NCBI GenBank assembly: GCA_934663595.1
Contig: CAKUKM010000002.1
Location: 1 to 64,000 of the forward strand
Direction: 5' to 3'
Origin: an uncultured Clostridia bacterium
GTDB taxonomy: Bacteria > Bacillota > Clostridia > Christensenellales > Aristaeellaceae
Length of the DNA: 64,000 nucleotides
A model generated the notes under the pieces. It was not told where the DNA came from. It saw only the letters and a list, made by a program, of their open reading frames with translations, and did not search any database. Shown piece after piece: positions 59,421 through 64,000 of the stretch; the first letter of the stretch is position 1, and every line of letters begins with the position of its first letter. A program made the translations under genes and the position numbers.

Positions 59421-60407
59421 ATGGCACTGCTCGAAGTTAAGGATCTGAAGACCTATTTCAATACCCGCCGCGGCGTAATCAAGGCCGTAAACGGCGTAAG
59501 CTATTCGGTAGAGGCGGGAAGAACGCTCGGCATCGTCGGCGAGTCCGGTTCGGGCAAGAGCGTTTCCGCGATGAGCATCCTCGGTCTGGTCGACAGCAAC
59601 GGCTGGATCGAGGGCGGCGAAATCCTGTTCGAAGGAACGGATATGACCAAGCTCACCCGCAACGAGATGTACAAAATGCGCGGCAACGCGATCTCCGTTA
59701 TCTTCCAGGAGCCGATGACCAGCCTGAATCCGGTGTTCTCGATCGAGCGCCAGGTTTCCGAGCCGTTCATCATCCATCAGGGCATGAGCAAGGCGGAGGC
59801 CGCGAAGAAGGCGGTCGAGATGCTCGCGGACGTGAAGATTCCGAATCCGGAAGCGGTCGCGAAGCAGTATCCGCATCAGCTGTCCGGCGGTATGCGCCAG
59901 CGCGTGATGATCGCAATGGCGCTCGCGTGCCGGCCGAAGATTCTGATTGCGGACGAGCCGACCACGGCGCTGGACGTGACCATTCAGGCGCAGATTCTTC
60001 GCCTGATGAACAACCTGAAGAAGGAAAAGGGCACCGCGATCCTGTTCATCACCCACGATCTGGGTGTTATCAATCAGATGGCGGACGACGTTGCGGTCAT
60101 GTACTGCGGCCAGGTGGTCGAAATGACCCCGGCGCGCACGATCTTTGATCAGTCGATCAGCCCGTATCTGCATCCGTACACGGAGGGCCTGCTGCATTCG
60201 ATTCCGCGCCTGGACACCGCGGCGCACACGCGCCTGGAGGTCATTCCCGGCTCGGTTCCGCATCCGGCGGATCTGCCGGTGGGCTGCAAATTCGCGCCCC
60301 GCTGCAAGTATGCGACCGATCGCTGCCGCGCGGAGGAGCCGCAGCTGGTGCAGGTCAGCCCGACCCAGCAGGTGCGTTGTTTCTACCCGGGGAAGGAGGA
60401 GCGTTAA
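59421..60407 (+). CDS. oppD: Oligopeptide ABC transporter ATPase (OppD/DppD type)
   Basis: 328 residues, normal length. Walker A GESGSGKS, Q-loop in VIFQEPMTSLNP, signature LSGGMRQRVMIAMAL, Walker B LIADEPTTALD, switch His in FITHDLGV. The C-terminal oligopeptide-transporter extension has the cysteine motif CKFAPRCKYATDRC. Start 59421, eight bases after AGGAGG. It lies 16 bases behind the OppC-like gene. Confidence 0.95.
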   Translation: MALLEVKDLKTYFNTRRGVIKAVNGVSYSVEAGRTLGIVGESGSGKSVSAMSILGLVDSNGWIEGGEILFEGTDMTKLTRNEMYKMRGNAISVIFQEPMTSLNPVFSIERQVSEPFIIHQGMSKAEAAKKAVEMLADVKIPNPEAVAKQYPHQLSGGMRQRVMIAMALACRPKILIADEPTTALDVTIQAQILRLMNNLKKEKGTAILFITHDLGVINQMADDVAVMYCGQVVEMTPARTIFDQSISPYLHPYTEGLLHSIPRLDTAAHTRLEVIPGSVPHPADLPVGCKFAPRCKYATDRCRAEEPQLVQVSPTQQVRCFYPGKEER

Positions 60408-61898
60408 GTGAATTACGAAAATGCCAAGCCGCTGCTCCGTATTACGAATCTCAAGCAGCACTTCCCGCTCAAGGGCGGCCTGACCGTTAAGGCCAACGAC
60501 GGAATCACGCTGGACATCTACGAAGGCGAGGTTTTCGGCCTCGTCGGCGAATCCGGCTGCGGCAAGTCTACGCTGGGCCGCACGATTCTCCAGCTCTATC
60601 GCCAGACCGACGGCAGAACCATGTATTACGGCAGCAATCTGCTGGACATGGCGCCGAAATACGCGTTTGATACCATCCGCAAGCTCGATAAATACCGCCG
60701 GCACATGCACGAAACCGCACAGAAGGCGGCCAAGACCGAGAAGGAATATCAGGCGATGCCCGCCGAGAAGCAGATGCATTTCAAAAACACGCGCGATCAT
60801 ATCCTGAAGGAAGCGCGCGATGCGGAATTGAATGTAACGATGCTGGTGGGCGGTCTGATTGTCGCCGAGAATCTCGCGCCGGTCAAGGAGGCGTATCTCG
60901 CGCTGTATACCGCCGCGGCGAAGCTCCGCGACGCCAGACGCCTGCGCGCCAGGTGGCAGCTGGAGCTCGATGATCTCGAGCACCGCAAGAAGGACGTATC
61001 CAAGCCCCAGTCGAAGCTGAAGGTTTGCGATCAGCAGATCCAGAGCTGCGAAGCCGAGCTCGAGAGCTGCAAAAAGAAGATCGCCGAGCTGCATAAGCAG
61101 TATGCCGGCCATGCGGATTACGATCGGTATCAGCAGAATATCGACGACGGCGTCGATCTCGCGCGCCTGGTTTACAACGAGATCCGCACGCTGCGCCGCG
61201 ACCTGCAGCTGATCTTCCAGGATCCGTATTCCTCGCTGAATCCGAGAATGACCGTCGGCCAGACGATCTCCGAGGGCATGGTCACGCACGGCCTGCTGAA
61301 GAAGAACGATTCGCGCATGCAGGAGGAAGTGCTGAAGGTGATGGAGAGCTGCGGCCTCGCGCCGTATTTCCTGCATCGCTATCCGCATCAGTTCTCCGGC
61401 GGCCAGAGACAGAGAATCGGCATTGCGCGCAGCCTCGCGGTGCAGCCGAAGTTCGTCGTTTGCGATGAGGCGGTTTCCGCGCTGGACGTTTCGATTCAGT
61501 CGCAGATCATCAACCTGCTCTACGACCTGCGCGAAGAGCGGAACCTGACGTATCTGTTCATCACGCACGATCTGTCGGTCGTTAAATACATTTCCGACCG
61601 CATCGGCGTTATGTATCTGGGCAATATGGTGGAGCTGGCGTATTCGGAAGACATCTTCCGCCGCCCGATTCACCCGTACACGCAGGCGCTGATTTCGGCG
61701 ATTCCGACCACGGATCCCGATCAGAACAAGGAACTGCCGATCCTCGAGGGCGACATTCCGAGTCCGATCAACCCGCCGAAGGGCTGCAAGTTCCACACCC
61801 GCTGCCGCTATTGCACCGAGGAGTGCAAGCACGCGGTGCCTGATTGGGTGGAGGTGGAACCGCACCATTTCGTCGCCTGCCATCATCCGCTGCTGTGA
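60408..61898 (+). CDS. oppF: OppF/DppF-type ATPase with a large helical insertion
   Basis: 496 residues, against ~310-330 for normal OppF. Walker A GESGCGKST (47-55) is followed by an inserted block (~80-262) rich in Lys, Glu, Ala and Leu, with heptad-like coiled-coil stretches (LELDDLEHRKKDVSK, EAELESCKKKIAELHKQ). The family sequence resumes at DLQLIFQDPYSSLNPRM with the Q-loop Gln at ~271, then FSGGQRQRIGIARSL, VVCDEAVSALD and FITHDLSV. The C-terminal cysteine motif is CKFHTRCRYCTEEC. The insertion sits where the sugar/lipid A-loop side of the ATPase subdomain lies exposed. Start GTG 60408 directly follows the oppD stop, with GGAGGAGCG. Confidence 0.94.
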   Translation: MNYENAKPLLRITNLKQHFPLKGGLTVKANDGITLDIYEGEVFGLVGESGCGKSTLGRTILQLYRQTDGRTMYYGSNLLDMAPKYAFDTIRKLDKYRRHMHETAQKAAKTEKEYQAMPAEKQMHFKNTRDHILKEARDAELNVTMLVGGLIVAENLAPVKEAYLALYTAAAKLRDARRLRARWQLELDDLEHRKKDVSKPQSKLKVCDQQIQSCEAELESCKKKIAELHKQYAGHADYDRYQQNIDDGVDLARLVYNEIRTLRRDLQLIFQDPYSSLNPRMTVGQTISEGMVTHGLLKKNDSRMQEEVLKVMESCGLAPYFLHRYPHQFSGGQRQRIGIARSLAVQPKFVVCDEAVSALDVSIQSQIINLLYDLREERNLTYLFITHDLSVVKYISDRIGVMYLGNMVELAYSEDIFRRPIHPYTQALISAIPTTDPDQNKELPILEGDIPSPINPPKGCKFHTRCRYCTEECKHAVPDWVEVEPHHFVACHHPLL

Positions 61899-62122
61899 TT
61901 CTGTTCGAGCGCAAGTTCGAGCGCGCGCGCAAGCTCCAAAAGGAGAAAAACGCGGCGCGCCAGAGCGACTGCAACGGTCGGGAGGACCTCGAGCTGACCG
62001 ACGTCATGGAGAAGGGCGATACGCTGGCGATGATCATTGCCGGGCTGATCACCATTCTGCCGGCAGCGCTCGTCACGCTGGTAATCCTCGCCGCGGCCGG
62101 ATATTTCTTCGTAATGCGATAA
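61895..62122 (+). CDS. Small membrane protein at the end of the opp operon
   Basis: 75 residues. Its GTG start overlaps the oppF stop (GTGA), a classical coupling signal. A basic, charged N-terminal half (FERKFERARKLQKEKNAARQ) is followed by one membrane segment (~50-72, ending GYFFVMR). No family is recognised. Coupling and position suggest an accessory subunit or stabiliser of the transporter. Confidence 0.65.
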   Translation: MILFERKFERARKLQKEKNAARQSDCNGREDLELTDVMEKGDTLAMIIAGLITILPAALVTLVILAAAGYFFVMR

Positions 62123-62127
62123 AAGAG

Positions 62128-62156
62128 ACGCTCCCGATGTATTTCGGGAGCGTTTT
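62128..62156 (+). terminator. Terminator of the opp operon
   Basis: ACGCTCCCGA pairs with TCGGGAGCGT (six-base loop), followed by TTTGCTT. Confidence 0.85.
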
Positions 62157-62178
62157 GCTTTGGGCGAAGGCAATGAAA

Positions 62179-62562
62179 TCAGTATTCCGGCCAGCACGGC
62201 TTTGCGTCCAGCTTGGTTCTGAAAAACGAATCGAGAAGCGTCTGGCTGATATAGGGGCCGCCGTCCGGCAGCCAGGTAATGTGATCAAAGCGCACGACGA
62301 ATCGCGTTCCGCCATCCCGGCGCTCAAACTCAATTGAGTATACCGAGCCCTTGCAGAAGCGCATGTCCAGCGTGCGCGGAATCAGCGGCTCGTTCAGCTG
62401 AATGAAGTAGGCTTCCTTCCAGAAAAAGCGGTATTCGAATGTGTCGTAGGCGTTTTTCCTGCAGAGCAGACCGACGCAATCCTCGAAGGAGTAATGCGTC
62501 GCGTAGGCCCGGACGTGCGGGCAAATCCCATTGCGCACGAGCCCCTGGAAGAATCCCTTCAT
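62179..62562 (-). CDS. Hypothetical protein, 127 residues
   Basis: Soluble, aromatic-rich protein (MKGFFQGLVRNGICPHVRAYATHYSF). It has no signal peptide and no recognised family. Four cysteines are present but not in a standard zinc motif. It lies between the opp operon terminator and the terminator of the right-edge gene, with a purine-rich stretch (GAGGCCAGGC) before the ATG. Confidence 0.6.
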   Translation of the reverse strand: MKGFFQGLVRNGICPHVRAYATHYSFEDCVGLLCRKNAYDTFEYRFFWKEAYFIQLNEPLIPRTLDMRFCKGSVYSIEFERRDGGTRFVVRFDHITWLPDGGPYISQTLLDSFFRTKLDAKPCWPEY

Positions 62563-62582
62563 GCCTGGCCTCGCTTTCGAGA

Positions 62583-62618
62583 AGAAAGCCTCCGGTGAGA
62601 GCGAATCTCGCCGGAGGC
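62583..62618 (-). terminator. Terminator of the right-edge gene
   Basis: GCCTCCGG (62588-62595) pairs with CCGGAGGC (62611-62618); read leftward it is followed by TTTCTTCTC. Confidence 0.7.
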
Positions 62619-62628
62619 CGTTTTGCGT

Positions 62629-64000
62629 TTAACCGTTGGTCGGGGGTACGATTACGATTACGCCGTCCTGCAGAACCGCGTTCTGCAGCGCCAGCAGCGT
62701 CTGTTCATCGACGATCGAATCCGGGTTGGTCGGGTCGATGCCGGGCAGCTGCAGATCGTATTGCTCGTTCATCGCCTGCTGGAAGCTCGCGATCGCCTGC
62801 AGCGTGTACGAATCGAGCACGCCCTGCTGCGTTTCGGGATTCAGCAGCAGCTGCAGCTGATACAGCTTCATCTGAACGAGCTGAATGTCGTTCGGAGCGC
62901 TGATTGCCGACAGCGTGATCGGCCACGGCTCGGGCGTTGCGGTCGCTTCCGGTTCGGGCGTGGGCGTGGGCGCGACGCTGCCAATGCCGAAGGTCAGCGT
63001 GTTCCATACGATGTCGCCCTCCCCCGTCGCGCCGTACGGGATTGCGCCGACGTGAATCTGATAGATTCCCGCGGGCAGATCGCCCACCGGCAGCGTGCGG
63101 CTCGTGTCCTGCGTGTCGCCGATTTCCACGCGCTGATCCTGTTCGTTGGTCAGGTAAATGCGATAGCCCTGCACCTCGCCCTCGGCCTGCCAGCTGAAGA
63201 TCGCCGTCGCGTCCATCAGGTACGGGATGTCGTTTACGTTGGTGGCGCGGCTGCCGATTTGAATGCTCGGCTTCGCCACGGGCGCGACGGTCGGCGCCTG
63301 GGTGGGCGCTTCGGTCGGCTGCGCCGGAAGCATGAACTGCGCGGTCGTCCAGACGGTGTCGCCGCCATCCGCCGGAATCGCGCCGATGCCGATGGTGTAA
63401 ACCATGCCGGGCGTGAGCAGCGCGGTGTTGAACGAGCGCTGCGTATCGGTGGTGGAGGCTTCGTTGACCAGCTCGTTGCCGTTTGCATCAATGATGCGAA
63501 TGCTGTAGCCGGATACGTCGCCGCCGGCGCTCCATGCAAGCGCGCATTCGCTGCCGACGAGTTCAATAACCGTATCGCTGGACTGAATGCCGTTGATCGA
63601 AAGCACCGGCGCGGCAATCGGCGGGCGGGTCGGTTCGGGCGTGTCCGTCGGCGCGGGAGCCTCGGTGGGCTCGGGCGTTGCGATCGCGCCTTCAGGGCGC
63701 ACGATTTGAACGGTCGTCCAGAGCGTGCCGTCGTCCGTGATCAGGCCGACGCCCGCGGTGTAGGTCTCGCCCACGTTCAGATTCGCGGCCGGGAAGGTGA
63801 GCGTGGTTTCGCGCGTGGAATCAATCGCAGCCACCTGCTTGCCGCTCGCGTCGAGGATGCGCACCGTGTAGCGCGCGTTTTCGGCGTCGGAGGCCCAGGT
63901 GAGCGTGCAGTCCGCGCCGGTGATCTCAATGATGGAATCCGAGGCCGGAACGCCGTTTACGGCCAGCTGCGGCGCAGTGGCGGGCGCGGGAGTGACCGGC
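62629..64000 (-). CDS. Exported-type Fn3-like repeat protein with peptidoglycan-binding-like end (5' truncated)
   Basis: The open frame runs without a stop to the right edge, so the N-terminus is missing; an internal GTG at 63864 is not the true start. Three to four ~120-residue beta domains (cores such as LAWSAGGDVSGYSIRI and FSWQAEGEVQGYRIYL) are joined by Pro/Thr/Glu linkers (PTPEPTEAPAP-type). The C-terminal ~90 residues (VQMKLYQLQLLLNPETQQGVLDSYTLQAIASFQQAM) look like a degenerate peptidoglycan-binding domain. A signal peptide is expected upstream of the window. Confidence 0.75.
   Translation of the reverse strand, partial: PVTPAPATAPQLAVNGVPASDSIIEITGADCTLTWASDAENARYTVRILDASGKQVAAIDSTRETTLTFPAANLNVGETYTAGVGLITDDGTLWTTVQIVRPEGAIATPEPTEAPAPTDTPEPTRPPIAAPVLSINGIQSSDTVIELVGSECALAWSAGGDVSGYSIRIIDANGNELVNEASTTDTQRSFNTALLTPGMVYTIGIGAIPADGGDTVWTTAQFMLPAQPTEAPTQAPTVAPVAKPSIQIGSRATNVNDIPYLMDATAIFSWQAEGEVQGYRIYLTNEQDQRVEIGDTQDTSRTLPVGDLPAGIYQIHVGAIPYGATGEGDIVWNTLTFGIGSVAPTPTPEPEATATPEPWPITLSAISAPNDIQLVQMKLYQLQLLLNPETQQGVLDSYTLQAIASFQQAMNEQYDLQLPGIDPTNPDSIVDEQTLLALQNAVLQDGVIVIVPPTNG

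Overview
The window is a GC-rich chromosomal segment from a low-complexity-promoter, Gram-positive-type bacterium, most likely an uncultured gut-type Bacillota of class Clostridia (Christensenellales-like). This rests on the dnaA/dnaN origin region, Bacillus-type parS sites, strong AGGAGG ribosome binding sites, textbook sigma-A promoters with TATAAT boxes in a GC-rich background, a YlbJ-type protein, SH3/MBG/InlB-type exported proteins and BspA-like leucine-rich repeats. The species assignment is inference.

Layout. 1-0.2 kb: a very strong leftward promoter and a leader resembling an rRNA operon leader; the rRNA itself would lie outside the window. 0.2-3.5 kb: leftward genes ylbJ-like, a membrane protein, a sugar-nucleotidyltransferase-like enzyme and dut. 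3.6-8.6 kb: ftsH convergent with dnaN, then dnaA, with DnaA-box clusters on both sides of dnaA (oriC). 8.6-12.6 kb: leftward membrane protein, YycJ-type metallo-hydrolase, radical SAM enzyme and an atypical metallophosphoesterase, interrupted by a cluster of parS sites. 12.7-18.2 kb: rightward DUF5711-like, CvpA, FtsK and a C39-like peptidase. 18.3-19.6 kb: two small hypothetical genes.

19.6-27.1 kb is the most unusual part: a five-gene leftward operon encoding a ribbon-helix-helix regulator, a transmembrane protein with cytoplasmic zinc ribbon + TIR domain and a seven-repeat RCC1-like propeller on the other side of the membrane (a Toll-like-receptor-like layout), an SPFH protein with five tandem zinc ribbons, a zinc-ribbon/RCC1 protein and a membrane protein. 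27.1-32.5 kb holds a ferritin-like protein, a hairpin-rich inserted-looking element, and an FmdE/ABC (FecBCD-type) metal or chelate uptake operon. 32.5-41.7 kb is an export locus: SH3-like secreted protein, a 1993-residue InlB/MBG repeat protein and an orphan peptide-binding protein.

42.1-48.8 kb carries a sigma-like/anti-sigma-like pair, a transglutaminase-like/zinc ribbon/LRR protein, and a second, divergent SPFH/zinc ribbon coiled-coil protein. 48.8-54.3 kb contains dinB (with a SOS box), a secreted repeat protein, ruvC-ruvA without ruvB, and a MATE transporter. 54.4-62.1 kb is a complete oligopeptide ABC transporter operon in which the OppC-like permease has a seven-repeat RCC1-like propeller spliced into its first extracellular loop, and the OppF-like ATPase has a ~180-residue helical insertion between Walker A and the Q-loop. 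The right edge is a partial secreted Fn3-like/peptidoglycan-binding-like protein.

Two themes run through the accessory regions: RCC1-like propellers placed outside the cell membrane on three unrelated scaffolds (two with visible membrane topology), and zinc ribbons joined to SPFH, TIR, RCC1 and LRR modules.
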